Positions 1 to 8,153 are shown, numbered from the stretch's first letter. The stretch: 64,000 nt of DNA from Synergistaceae bacterium UBA5827 (GCA_002432945.1 DJHE01000012.1:1-64000), one strand, 5' to 3'. Notes: generated from the letters alone by a model not told the origin. Program-made: numbers and translations.

Positions 1-193
1 ACTTCTCAGCAGCATCCTTGACGCGCTGCTGATTCTGCAGGTCCATGGCACCGGCGGCGGTTCAGACAAAACATTCGGTTACGGAAAAAACGACATCGGC
101 ACCCGAGGACTTCAGGCAGGCCTCGATTGCCGGCCCGGGGACACCGTCCCTTTCACCGAGGATGACCACTTTCTTTCCGGCCAGCTTCCCCAT
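1..193 (-). CDS. grdA: Glycine reductase selenoprotein A, 5' part
   Basis: This is subunit A of the glycine/sarcosine/betaine reductase complex, the small selenoprotein that carries the carboxymethyl-selenoether intermediate in Stickland fermentation. The minus strand opens at ATG 193 behind an AGGAGGAGGTG ribosome site. The first 43 residues include the family's [15 protein letters not shown] segment. Codon 44 is TGA (positions 64-62), and the frame then continues [12 protein letters not shown]. The surrounding Cys41-Phe-Val-Sec44 is the known GrdA redox motif, so the TGA is read as selenocysteine. The gene runs off the left edge after 64 codons, against about 155 in the family. Identification is from family knowledge of the Sec motif. 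Confidence 0.95.
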
Positions 194-330
194 GGATTTC
201 ACCTCCTCCTATGAATTTAGCCACTTGATAGCTTAACCTATTATAGCTGTCACTCTCTTTCCCGTCTCATGGAAGTTTGCTAGAGTCTTCAATATGCGGT
301 CACCTGGACGAGGTGAGGAGGGAGACGCTG

Positions 331-1161
331 ATGGCAACGATAAGAATCGCACAGTGCCAATTGCCCGTTCCTGTCGAAAAAAACGACACGATCGCCCTGT
401 TGGAACGAACGATCGGTGAAATCGCGCCTCGGAAGGTGGATTTCATCACGCTCTCCGAGATGTTCTGCTGCCCGTACCAAGTGGAGAATTTCCCGTGCTA
501 CGCGGAAAAAGAGCAGGGGCGGATGTGGAAAGCGTGCTCCGGCCTTGCCCGAACATATCGTGTCTACCTTTCCGCAGGGTCCATGCCGGAGCTGGACCAG
601 TCAGGACGGGTTTACAACACCGCCTATGTGTTCGACCGGTCGGGCAGGCAAATTGCCAGGCACCGCAAGATGCACCTGTTCGACATTGACGTGAAGGGCG
701 GGCAGCGGTTCAAGGAATCGGAGACCCTGGCTGCCGGGAATGTCGTCACGACCTTCGAGACGGAGTTTGGGACATTCGGTCTCTGCGTCTGCTACGATTT
801 CCGCTTCCCCGAACTGGGCCGCCTGATGGCCTTGCGTGGCGCACAGGTTATCCTGGTTCCTGCCGCATTCAATATGACCACCGGTCCTGCCCATTGGGAA
901 ACGATGTTTCGTTCCCAGGCACTCAACAACCAGGTCTTTGCGATAGGCACTGCCCCGGCAAGGGACGAAACGGCCTCTTACACCTCTTGGGGGCACAGCA
1001 TCGTCGCCGATCCCTGGGGGCAGGTGGTCAGCCAGATGGATGAAAAACAGGGGGTACGCATAACGGACCTGGATTTGGACCGCGTCCGGGAAGTGCGTGA
1101 ACAGTTGCCGCTGCTCCGGCACAGGCGGACAGACGTCTATGAATTGGTCGCCAGGGCATGA
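331..1161 (+). CDS. Carbon-nitrogen hydrolase, omega-amidase-like
   Basis: A 276-residue nitrilase-superfamily amidase. The triad is visible: Glu43 in LSEMF, Lys113 in HRKMHLFD and Cys154 in CVCYDFRFPELGR. The last motif is typical of the omega-amidase / deaminated-glutathione amidase branch, which hydrolyses alpha-keto-acid amides such as 2-oxoglutaramate in the cytoplasm. ATG 331 is chosen because GGAGGGAG lies just ahead; an in-frame start at 277 lacks a site. It is divergent from grdA with about 137 bases between them. A role in clearing keto-amides from transamination fits the neighbourhood but is inferred. Confidence 0.85.
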   Translation: MATIRIAQCQLPVPVEKNDTIALLERTIGEIAPRKVDFITLSEMFCCPYQVENFPCYAEKEQGRMWKACSGLARTYRVYLSAGSMPELDQSGRVYNTAYVFDRSGRQIARHRKMHLFDIDVKGGQRFKESETLAAGNVVTTFETEFGTFGLCVCYDFRFPELGRLMALRGAQVILVPAAFNMTTGPAHWETMFRSQALNNQVFAIGTAPARDETASYTSWGHSIVADPWGQVVSQMDEKQGVRITDLDLDRVREVREQLPLLRHRRTDVYELVARA

Positions 1162-1235
1162 TGCAAGCGGCCCTGGCCTGGAAAGCACGCGGCGCAATCC
1201 TGTATAATCTGGTTTTTGGAAGGAGTTGTTGGTTT

Positions 1236-1292
1236 ATGTTTAACAAGAGTGCATTGGAGATTGCAATTACACGGGAGGTGTATACAAAATAA
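1236..1292 (+). CDS. Putative 18-residue leader peptide upstream of rsgA
   Basis: A short frame, ATG 1236 to TAA 1290-1292, encodes MFNKSALEIAITREVYTK behind a good AAGGAG site at 1220-1225. Its last codons overlap the 5' arm of a hairpin that competes with another hairpin covering the rsgA ribosome site. That layout is the hallmark of translational attenuation, as in erm and cat leaders. Translation has not been shown; the call rests on the ribosome site and the coincidence with the RNA structure. Confidence 0.5.
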   Translation: MFNKSALEIAITREVYTK

Positions 1293-1338
1293 AGCAATGT
1301 ATATACCTCCCATAAGTTATTATTAATAACTTATGGAG
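1273..1338 (+). promoter_or_regulatory. Alternating hairpins controlling rsgA translation
   Basis: Three segments are visible. A (1273-1285, GGGAGGTGTATAC) can pair with B (1299-1311, GTATATACCTCCC). B's CTCC plus 1312-1321 can instead pair with C (1325-1338), which contains the GGAG of the rsgA ribosome site; that stem is ATAAGTTATT / AATAACTTAT plus CTCC/GGAG with one bulged base and loop ATT. A:B and B:C share CCTCC and cannot coexist, so they form a switch between exposed and hidden ribosome site. Confidence 0.6.
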
Positions 1339-1347
1339 GAGATAAAG

Positions 1348-2439
1348 TTGAAACAGATAAATATGGAAAACATGGGGCTCAGCCAGCGGTTCATTACTGA
1401 GTCTTCCTGTTATTCGGGTCTTTATGTCGGGCGCGTTGTCTCCCAATACAAGGACCTATACAGGGTCGCCACAGGGGATGGAGAATTGGCGGCGGAAATT
1501 TCCGGCAAACTTCGTTTTGATGCAAAAACCTTGTCGGATTTTCCCGCGGTAGGTGACTTCGTCATGCTTGACCGGAATGAGGACACCGCCGGGAACGCGA
1601 TCATTCACAACGTCCTGTCAAGGAAAAGCGCCTTTATCCGAAAGGCGGCTGGAACATCGAACGATGAACAGGTTGTCGCTTCAAACATCGACACGGTGTT
1701 TATCTGCATGTCGCTTAACAACGATTTTAACCTTCGCAGGGTGGAGCGTTACCTGGGAATTGCCTGGGATAGCGGGGCCGTCCCGGTTATCGTGCTCACC
1801 AAGGCGGACTTGTGCGGCGACGAGCTTCCCCAAAAGCTGCTGGAGATCGAGAAGGTCGCCTGCGGGGTGGACGTGCTTGTCACTTCGAGCCTGGCTGCAG
1901 ATGGGTACAAACCTGTCCAGGACTACCTGGGCAGCGGCAGGACGATCGCCTTTATCGGCTCATCCGGTGTGGGCAAGTCGACCTTGATCAATAGGCTTAT
2001 TGGCCAGGAGACCCTCCAGACCCGGGAAATAGGGAACGATGATAGCGGCCGGCACGCGACGACCAGGCGAGAGTTGATCGCCGTCCCGGGTGGCGGGGTC
2101 GTTATCGATACCCCGGGAATGAGGGAAATCGGGATCGAAAGCGCCGACCTTGCAAGAGCCTTTGCCGACATAGACGAACTGTCGGTAAAGTGCAGGTTTA
2201 GCGATTGCACTCATACTCGCGAGCCAAACTGTGCCGTGCAAAAAGCCATAGAAGACGGCTTATTGTCCGCGGAGCGGCTTGCCAGTTACTTGAAGCTGAA
2301 AAAGGAAGCGAAGTATGAGGGCTTGAATTCAAGGCAGATCGAGACTGAAAAGATCACGGCCATGTTCGCGGAAGTGGGCGGGATAAAAAATGCCCGGAAA
2401 TTGGCGAAGGCCAGGAACCAGGGGAAGCATACCCGGTGA
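1348..2439 (+). CDS. rsgA: Ribosome small-subunit-dependent GTPase A
   Basis: RsgA is a circularly permuted GTPase that tests and releases late 30S ribosome intermediates. The order is diagnostic: OB-fold N-terminus, G4 motif TKAD near residue 151, then the P-loop GSSGVGKST at about 204-212, then DTPG, then a zinc site Cys282, Cys287, His289, Cys295. The length of 363 residues is normal. TTG 1348 is preferred over ATG 1333 because the GGAGGAG that would be its ribosome site lies inside any earlier start; ATG 1363 is the alternative. Its ribosome site is buried in the leader hairpin described above. Confidence 0.93.
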   Translation: MKQINMENMGLSQRFITESSCYSGLYVGRVVSQYKDLYRVATGDGELAAEISGKLRFDAKTLSDFPAVGDFVMLDRNEDTAGNAIIHNVLSRKSAFIRKAAGTSNDEQVVASNIDTVFICMSLNNDFNLRRVERYLGIAWDSGAVPVIVLTKADLCGDELPQKLLEIEKVACGVDVLVTSSLAADGYKPVQDYLGSGRTIAFIGSSGVGKSTLINRLIGQETLQTREIGNDDSGRHATTRRELIAVPGGGVVIDTPGMREIGIESADLARAFADIDELSVKCRFSDCTHTREPNCAVQKAIEDGLLSAERLASYLKLKKEAKYEGLNSRQIETEKITAMFAEVGGIKNARKLAKARNQGKHTR

Positions 2440-2538
2440 TGATTGGAGATATCGGTCACCCTCGAGGAGGTCCACGGTAAAATCGACTGTTCATGGCGGC
2501 TGGTGGGATATTGTCACGAAGCCAAACAACACAAATCA

Positions 2539-2570
2539 GGGGGAATCCTCGCCTGGGGGTTCCCCCCTTG
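2539..2570 (+). terminator. Weak terminator after rsgA
   Basis: GGGGGAA at 2539-2545 pairs with TTCCCCC at 2560-2566, followed by the short tract CTTGTTGG. The U-tract is poor, so readthrough toward the convergent RNA gene is possible; the ncRNA terminator stem further on also has five T on this strand. Confidence 0.45.
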
Positions 2571-2592
2571 TTGGATTGGAATGCCCTGTCTC

Positions 2593-2627
2593 AAAAAAAG
2601 AAGGGCCCCAGGTTTCGCCCAGGACCC
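2593..2627 (-). terminator. Terminator of structured RNA copy 1
   Basis: On the minus strand GGGTCCTGGG pairs with CCTGGGGCCC across loop CGAAA, with three G-U wobbles, followed by CTTCTTTTTTT. On the plus strand the same stem is followed by five T, so it can also stop transcripts coming from rsgA. Confidence 0.85.
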
Positions 2628-2928
2628 TTTTTCGAGATAGCGAACCGCTTCCCATGCGGAACGGTCCGTGCCTTTCAGGCTGTGCAGCACCCCTACGAGT
2701 CGCACCTTACCTTTCAAAGCTGGACTTCTCCTCTTAGGGCAATTGCCGCACCGAGGAAAAGACCCCCCATTTTGCCGCGACAAGCCGCACTAAACGTTGC
2801 TTTGCATTGTCGTTCCATGCCTTGATTTGCCTGCCGTGCTCTAGCGAGCCGTGCCTTGGCAAACTGGGCCGGTCGACCTTTGCCCAGCGGTGCTTTGCCA
2901 CGCCTTGCCACGCCATGTCCTATCTCGC
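2593..2928 (-). ncRNA. Structured RNA, copy 1 of a two-copy family
   Basis: A noncoding block of about 336 nt, transcribed leftward. It starts right after a near-consensus promoter and ends at a hairpin with seven U. The 5' end GCGAGATAG (2928-2920) pairs with CTATCTCG near the 3' end (2640-2633), closing the molecule before an A-rich linker and the terminator. Internal stems include CTGGGC/GCCCAG in the 5' half, CCTC/GAGG around a GGC-AATT-GCC hairpin, and ACCG-TTCC/GGGAA-GCGGT near the 3' end. It carries GCACGG-type motifs. A homologue of equal length lies at 9430-9765. No open frame with a ribosome site covers it. I recognise no known RNA class: no RNase P, tmRNA, SRP or 6S signature. Confidence 0.75.
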
Positions 2929-2934
2929 TAGCAT

Positions 2935-2963
2935 AGTATAGGGGTAAAACGTTTACTTGACAA
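2935..2963 (-). promoter_or_regulatory. Promoter of structured RNA copy 1
   Basis: Minus-strand TTGTCA (2963-2958), a 17-base spacer, then TATACT (2940-2935): close to the sigma-70 consensus. The predicted start near 2928 coincides with the first base of the closing stem. Copy 2 has the same arrangement. Confidence 0.8.
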
Positions 2964-3101
2964 GACTGATTGTAAGTATATAAAAAAGATTTATAGTTAC
3001 AAAGGGAAATTAATCAATTCCGGCTCTCGAAAACAGGCTCGCCTCACGTTTGACTGGTTGGGCCTGGAGAGAGAAAGGATGCGCGGGAAGTCCTCGAAAG
3101 A

Positions 3102-3377
3102 CTAGCCAAGCTGCGGAGCGATTGCTGCGGCAGCTTCTGAGGAAGTCCTGACCGGTATGATCTCGAAATCGACCAGGTCCTCCCAGTGGGCTGTCCACTC
3201 TCTCACCCTTGCCTCGTTTTCCGCTTCCATGACCTGGAAACAGCGATGGAAGTCGAGATCAACCCAGCTTGATTGGTAGAACACGCCTTCGGGAGCCATG
3301 CGGCCCTTTTCCCGGAAGCGGCGATAAACGGCAGGAGCTTTCCCGGGCTTAAAGCGCTCGATGATCATGAACAGCAT
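3102..3377 (-). CDS. DUF3303 family protein
   Basis: A 91-residue soluble protein starting MLFMIIERFKPGKAPAVYRR, with conserved FYQSSWVD, RCFQVME and WEDLVDFEIIPV segments typical of DUF3303, a dimeric alpha/beta-barrel-like family of unknown biochemical role. The length matches the family. It stands alone, convergent with nothing and divergent from the plus-strand leader region at 3378. No catalytic residues can be named. Confidence 0.75.
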   Translation of the reverse strand: MLFMIIERFKPGKAPAVYRRFREKGRMAPEGVFYQSSWVDLDFHRCFQVMEAENEARVREWTAHWEDLVDFEIIPVRTSSEAAAAIAPQLG

Positions 3378-3753
3378 GAAATGATCTCCCCTTCCCCTGG
3401 TTCATTGTTTAGGCCAATCTTAATATACCCTAACGGGTGGATAGCGCCCCATTTGCCTGGAAGCAGGAGGGGAGTGGGTTACGTAATTACCCGTATCGAG
3501 GAATGGGTGTTTTACGCGAGGCGGAGGAGAGGAAAGGAGGGTATCCTGTGACCATCAAGGAAAAGAACGGAGAAGGTCCAATTCCTCTCTCTATTGAAGG
3601 CCCTGGATTTACCCCCTTGCCAGGGCCTTTTTTCGTGCCCGCCATGCTGCCCGTCTCGACAAAAGTCACCGTATTCGGGTAAGATGAAAAACGGCAATAA
3701 ACCATCGAAATAAAGCAATGGCAGGTCAACCTGATGAAAGAGGGTGTTGCCGG
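3378..3753 (+). other. Gene-poor region with a terminator and a possible small ORF
   Basis: This 376-base stretch separates the DUF3303 gene from the beta-helix gene. It holds one terminator-like hairpin at 3599-3633. A GTG at 3548 has a strong GGAGGG site and opens a 44-codon frame to 3682 that runs through the hairpin; the frame resembles no family I know. Together these could be a leader that attenuates the beta-helix gene, or the stop of an unseen small transcript. Confidence 0.4.
3599..3633 (+). terminator. Intrinsic terminator in the leader of the beta-helix gene
   Basis: GGCCCTGG (3599-3606) pairs with CCAGGGCC (3620-3627), followed by six T. There is no conventional gene upstream on this strand, so it may act as an attenuator for the gene at 3754. 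Confidence 0.75.
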
Positions 3754-5025
3754 ATGGGTAATCGCTCGGGCAGGAAAACGGTTTTATTGGTTTTGCTCGC
3801 ATTTGGGCTGGTTCTGGCTTTTGGCGGCGTTTCGTTGGCGGATACGTACACGGTCGACCCTACGACAGACGCCGGTGCAATCAGCGACGTGATCAATGAC
3901 GCGACCAATGGCGACACGATTATCTTCAACGATGGTGATTACGACCTGGACGATACCATATACGTCCGGAAAAGCGGCCTGACTTTGCAGTCGCAGACTC
4001 AGGGCGGGGCAAAGTTGTACTACGACTCCGATTACCTCTTCGAAGTCGACGCAGACTGCGCAATCACGATAGACGGGTTTTACATGGAAGGCTTAGGTGA
4101 CGATGCGGATGAAGGGATCTATCATGAGGGAGGCGCTCCTTCCGGTCCTGTAACGATAACGAACAACGAGTTTGTCGGGTTTACAGACTATGCGATTGAG
4201 GCCCTCTTCGACTCTGCATCGCAAACCCTCACGATCACGGGCAACACGTTCAGGAATTGTTACGAAGGCCCATACCTGGCGATAGAGGGCTGGACGGTCA
4301 ACCTCTCCGATAACCTGTTCGAGGACTGCGTGTACGGGATTGAAATCGGAGTTGACATCCCTGCAGGTTCGGAAAACGTGCAAATAACGGGCAATACGAT
4401 AACCGCATCAACGGGTTCGGGGTGCAAGTACGGGATTTACATAGAAGACGCCGGCGGCGGGGCGACCGTGGAAATTTCGGGAAACACGATCGAAGGGGAA
4501 TACGCTTACGGCATCTTTTTCAGCGCGATCGGGGATGATGGAACGACCCCTTCGTCGACCCTTGTCGAAAACAACCGGATTTCGGTTGCGGGTAACGGGA
4601 TGGAATTCGACATGTTATTTGAGACCGCTCCCGGGGAACTGATGGTTCGCCGCAACACCCTTGAAGGAAACAAATATGGGATCAAAGTCAACAGTTTTGG
4701 AGCCTTGGTGAACGACCCTCAGACTGAGATCCGCTTTACCGAGAACAATATCGAGGGGAACGGGTTTGGGTTCCAGAACGCGGGAAACGGGTTCGTGATC
4801 AATGCGGAAAACAACTGGTGGGGCGATGCAAGCGGCCCCACGCATGACGATAACGATGGAGGCACGGGGGACATCGTTTCCAGCTCGGTCGACTACGACC
4901 CCTGGTTGGGCTCACCTTGGGTGGAAGAAGACGATTCGAGTAGCGGCTGCAGCACCGGCATCCTGAACCCGCTGTTCCTGCTGTTGCTGGCCCCGCTCGC
5001 CATCTTGTTGAGGAAATCCAGGTAG
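3754..5025 (+). CDS. Secreted beta-helix protein with Synergist-CTERM tail
   Basis: A 423-residue exported protein. ATG 3754 follows GAGGG and opens a signal peptide (basic RSGRK, then a hydrophobic run, then SLADTYT). The body is a right-handed parallel beta-helix of the NosD/pectate-lyase type, with repeated GNT, NNF and ENNW turns (residues about 35-375). The end is a Synergist-CTERM sorting signal: a Ser/Cys-Gly tract (SSSGCSTG), a hydrophobic segment rich in Leu, and RKSR. In this family the tail is believed to be processed and anchored in the envelope. Substrate unknown; carbohydrate or surface adhesion are possibilities. A second tail protein lies at 7021. Confidence 0.85.
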   Translation: MGNRSGRKTVLLVLLAFGLVLAFGGVSLADTYTVDPTTDAGAISDVINDATNGDTIIFNDGDYDLDDTIYVRKSGLTLQSQTQGGAKLYYDSDYLFEVDADCAITIDGFYMEGLGDDADEGIYHEGGAPSGPVTITNNEFVGFTDYAIEALFDSASQTLTITGNTFRNCYEGPYLAIEGWTVNLSDNLFEDCVYGIEIGVDIPAGSENVQITGNTITASTGSGCKYGIYIEDAGGGATVEISGNTIEGEYAYGIFFSAIGDDGTTPSSTLVENNRISVAGNGMEFDMLFETAPGELMVRRNTLEGNKYGIKVNSFGALVNDPQTEIRFTENNIEGNGFGFQNAGNGFVINAENNWWGDASGPTHDDNDGGTGDIVSSSVDYDPWLGSPWVEEDDSSSGCSTGILNPLFLLLLAPLAILLRKSR

Positions 5026-5060
5026 CGATTCAGGCCGGGACAAGTGATGCAATAAGGCAA

Positions 5061-5098
5061 GGGGGGGGCCCCGCTTATGGGCCCCCCCCTCATTATTT
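5061..5098. terminator. Bidirectional terminator
   Basis: A G/C stem, GGGGGGGCCC over loop CGCTTAT, separates the beta-helix gene from the convergent nitroreductase gene. ATTATTTTT follows on the plus strand; the minus side has only a weak U-tract. Confidence 0.7.
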
Positions 5099-5111
5099 TT
5101 GGTTTATCTCC

Positions 5112-5651
5112 CTAATTTAACGATTCGCGCTCGCTGTATCTCTCGTACATGACGGTGTCTTCAAGCGGTTTCCTCTCGGTTTTGTGGCGGCCGGGGCTCA
5201 GGAAACCGTTGGCCGGATAACCGAGGATAAGCAACGCGGTCGGTTCGATGGTTTCGGGGATGTTGAATTCGTTCCTGATGATTTTCGGATCGAACAACCC
5301 CACCATGACGCTTCCAATATGCAATTCCCTCGCGGCCAGCATCATATGATCGCAGACAATCCCGATATCCAGGTCTCCCGAGCATTTCCCGTCGAAGGGG
5401 CGCACCAGGGGATCCTTTTTATCCTGGCAAATGATGAGTACGCACTGGGAACCGAAAGTCTGGTAGGCTTTTTGAACCCGGAGAAGATTTGCCGGGTGCT
5501 GCACGACGATAATTCGCTGCGGCTGCCTATTGCAGGCCGTGGGTGCCAGGCGTCCCGCCGACAGGATTCGATCAAGGTCAGCCTTGTCGATTTTTTTATC
5601 CGTGAATCCGCGTGTCGTGCATCGGCTTTGCGCCAATTCCAAAAAATCCAT
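5112..5651 (-). CDS. Nitroreductase family protein
   Basis: A 179-residue flavin oxidoreductase of the NfsA/FRP fold. The N-terminal MDFLELAQSRCTTRGF with the basic T-RGF motif and SAGRLAPTACNRQPQRI is the usual FMN-phosphate-binding region. Later ILGYPANGF is the conserved C-terminal loop. ATG 5651 has GGGGAGGA ahead; upstream in-frame codons overlap the divergent aminotransferase promoter and lack a site. Substrate unknown. A second nitroreductase lies at 28655. Confidence 0.85.
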   Translation of the reverse strand: MDFLELAQSRCTTRGFTDKKIDKADLDRILSAGRLAPTACNRQPQRIIVVQHPANLLRVQKAYQTFGSQCVLIICQDKKDPLVRPFDGKCSGDLDIGIVCDHMMLAARELHIGSVMVGLFDPKIIRNEFNIPETIEPTALLILGYPANGFLSPGRHKTERKPLEDTVMYERYSERESLN

Positions 5652-5789
5652 TTTCGCATTCCTCCCCTGAAAGTATACATCCGGGCCGCTGTGGTCCTGT
5701 ACAGGGAACAAAATGCCCACCGGCATGTTGTAAGATGACCATAGGCTTTTATCGCGAGAATGTTTGTCCAATTGCAAGGAGGGGACGAG

Positions 5790-6815
5790 ATGGGCAGGGA
5801 AGTGAATATCGACTGGGGCAACCTGGGCTTCAAGTACACGAAGACGGATTTGCGGTACGTTTCCCGCTGGGAAGACGGCAAATGGGACGAGGGGAAACTG
5901 GTGGAGGACAACAAGCTCTGCATCAGCGAGGCTTCGACCGTGCTTCATTACGGGCAGTCATGCTTCGAGGGCCTCAAGGCCTATCGCACGAAGGCGGGTG
6001 GGATCCAGCTGTTCAGGCCCGACCTGAACGCGAAGCGGATGCAGGACAGCTGCCGGCGGATCCTGATGGCGGAAGTCCCGGTGGAAAAATTCATCGATGC
6101 CTGCATGCAGGTCGTCAAGGCGAATGAAGCTTACGTGCCGCCCTACGGAACAGGGGCGACCCTCTACCTGAGGCCGTTCGTCTTCGGGACAGGTGACACA
6201 ATTGGGGTTTCCCCAGCCCCGGAATATATCTTCAGCGTGTTCTGCCTGCCCGTGGGGGCTTATTTCAAAGGCGGCCTGAGCCCGGTCAACTTCACGGTCT
6301 CGGGTTTCGACAGGGCAGCCCCCTTTGGCACCGGCGCCGCGAAGGTCGGCGGGAACTACGCCGGCAGCCTGATGCCGCATACCCTGGCAGCGGAGAAGGG
6401 TTTTGCCGACTGCATTTATCTCGATCCAGCGACCCACACGAAGATCGAGGAAGTTGGGGCGGCAAACTTCTTCGGGATCACGAAGGACGGCAAGTTCGTC
6501 ACGCCGAAATCCCCCTCGATCCTTCCCAGCGTCACGAAAATATCCCTGCTCCAGCTGGCGAAGGAAGTGCTGGGGATGGAAACCGAGGAAAGGGACGTCT
6601 TCATCGATCGGCTGGACGAGTTTGCAGAAGCGGGCGCCTGCGGAACCGCCGCAGTTATCACGCCCATCGGCGGGATCGAATACAAGGGAAAATTCCACGT
6701 CTTCCACAGCGAGACGGAAGTCGGACCCGTGACGAAGAGGCTTTACGAGACGCTCACGGGGATCCAGTTCGGGGACATCGCGGCCCCGGAGGGGTGGATC
6801 TACGAGGTCAAGTGA
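5790..6815 (+). CDS. ilvE: Branched-chain amino acid aminotransferase
   Basis: A class IV PLP aminotransferase of 341 residues that interconverts Leu, Ile or Val with their 2-oxo acids. Visible features are the [14 protein letters not shown] entrance segment, the phosphate and substrate loop region [16 protein letters not shown] with the Schiff-base Lys, the [10 protein letters not shown] stretch and the [12 protein letters not shown]-terminal loop. This is the longer bacterial/eukaryotic BCAT2-like form. ATG 5790 follows AAGGAGGGGACG. In a fermenter it probably starts oxidation of branched-chain amino acids, or works in biosynthesis. Confidence 0.92.
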   Translation: MGREVNIDWGNLGFKYTKTDLRYVSRWEDGKWDEGKLVEDNKLCISEASTVLHYGQSCFEGLKAYRTKAGGIQLFRPDLNAKRMQDSCRRILMAEVPVEKFIDACMQVVKANEAYVPPYGTGATLYLRPFVFGTGDTIGVSPAPEYIFSVFCLPVGAYFKGGLSPVNFTVSGFDRAAPFGTGAAKVGGNYAGSLMPHTLAAEKGFADCIYLDPATHTKIEEVGAANFFGITKDGKFVTPKSPSILPSVTKISLLQLAKEVLGMETEERDVFIDRLDEFAEAGACGTAAVITPIGGIEYKGKFHVFHSETEVGPVTKRLYETLTGIQFGDIAAPEGWIYEVK

Positions 6816-6848
6816 CGATAACCTTCCGGTGATATGGAACCCATTCCA

Positions 6849-6890
6849 GGGGAATCTCCCGATTTACAAGCGGGGGATTCCCTTTTTTTT
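6849..6890 (+). terminator. Terminator after the aminotransferase
   Basis: GGGGAATCTCCC (6849-6860) pairs with GGGGGATTCCC (6872-6882) and is followed by eight T. Confidence 0.9.
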
Positions 6891-7020
6891 GCCCTCTCCT
6901 GGAGACGGGGCAGTTGGTTACACGATCGTGATATCCGGCAGTGATATTGAAAATAATTCCACTAAGAGATATTCTAGCAAAGTAGCAATGCGACTTGAGC
7001 AAATAAAGGAGTGAGGCCCG

Positions 7021-8121
7021 ATGGGTACGAGAAAATGGTTCCTGTTTTTCCCTTTGGTTGTGACTTTCCTCTTCATTTCTTCTTTCTCCCCATGCCTGGC
7101 GAATGGTTTCTCAGGCGACGGCTCAGGGACGGAACTTGATCCCTATATCATCATGACGGCGTCCCAACTGGACGAGATGCGCAATTTCAGTTCCCCTGAC
7201 GTTTATTTCAAGCTGGGCGCCGACATCGACCTGGATGTCGCCCCCTACAACACGGATGAAGGGTGGGTACCGATCGGGGACGGCTGATCCTTCAGCGGTC
7301 ACCTGGACGGTGACTATCACACGATCGGCAACCTGTACATCAACGACACCAGTGACCTGACTGGGGTGAACCAGGGGTTGTTTGCCGCTATTGCGGGCCC
7401 GGGTTCGTCGGTCAGGAACCTGTTCCTGGAGGATGCCGAGATCCACGCTTACTCCCACGCGGGAGCGTTGGCCGGTTATACGTTTGATGTGACGATCGAG
7501 AATTGCGGGATGACGGGGTCCGTTTCTGCAGCCGGTTTCTGTGCGGGAGGATTGGTCGGTGAGAACGGGCTTTCAACAACGATTCGGCAGTGTTTCTCGC
7601 TAGGCTCCGTGGAGGGGGCCGTGTATGTGGGAGGATTGGTTGGGTATTTTTTTGACGGCCAAATACGCGACTCTTTTTCCCGTGCGGACGCCGAGGCGAC
7701 TGGAAGTGATTGCGGAGGCCTGATCGGCCACGGGAATGACAACGCGATCTATGACAGTTACGCGGCCGGCAGGGTGACGGCTCCGGTCGGCGGTGGCGGG
7801 TTGATGGGGACCGGGGAACATGCTCCGATAGTTACCGGGTGCTACTACGACGAGGACGTTTCGGGGCAGGCTGATAATGGCTATGGTGAGCCGAGGAGTA
7901 CCTCGCAAATGAAGACCCAGTCCACTTTCTCGGGTTGGGATTTCGACACCGTCTGGGCGATGGATTCGGGGAGGAACGATGGGTATCCCTACCTCCAGTG
8001 GGCCGAAGACCTTTTTGAGGAAGCTGGCGGCTCGGGCGGTGGATGCAACGCCGGCGCCATGAACTCTTTACCTCTTTTGTTGCTTGTGCCTCTCGGTTTG
8101 CTGTTGAGGAAGTCCAGGTAG
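7021..8121 (+). pseudogene. Secreted GLUG-repeat Synergist-CTERM protein, interrupted by in-frame TGA
   Basis: One reading frame of 367 codons holds a signal peptide (MGTRKWFLFFPLVV...CLA), GLUG-type repeats (GGLVGENG, GGLVGYF, GGLIGHG) and a Synergist-CTERM tail (GGGCNAG, Leu-rich segment, RKSR). Codon 89 is TGA (7285-7287), directly before SFSGHLDGDYHTI; the frame is open on both sides, with no shift. It may be a recent nonsense mutation or a sequencing error. The organism does decode TGA as Sec (grdA), and a hairpin lies 16 bases after this TGA, so recoding is possible but unproven. Good AGGAG site before ATG 7021. Confidence 0.7.
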
Positions 8122-8153
8122 GAAGCCGAATTAAGCAGGCAAGAGTATCTCCA

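Noticed and set aside
45..236. A plus-strand ORF at the left edge
   Set aside because: It is the antisense of grdA, whose Sec motif is decisive.
2440..2592. A small protein between rsgA and the RNA gene (ATG 2443)
   Set aside because: Its frame runs through the rsgA terminator and into the RNA, with no family resemblance and a weak start.
2593..2928. RNase P RNA, because copy 1 contains GAGGAGAAGTCCAG
   Set aside because: The similarity to the conserved GAGGAAAGTCC is not shared by copy 2 and lies in the wrong part of the molecule.
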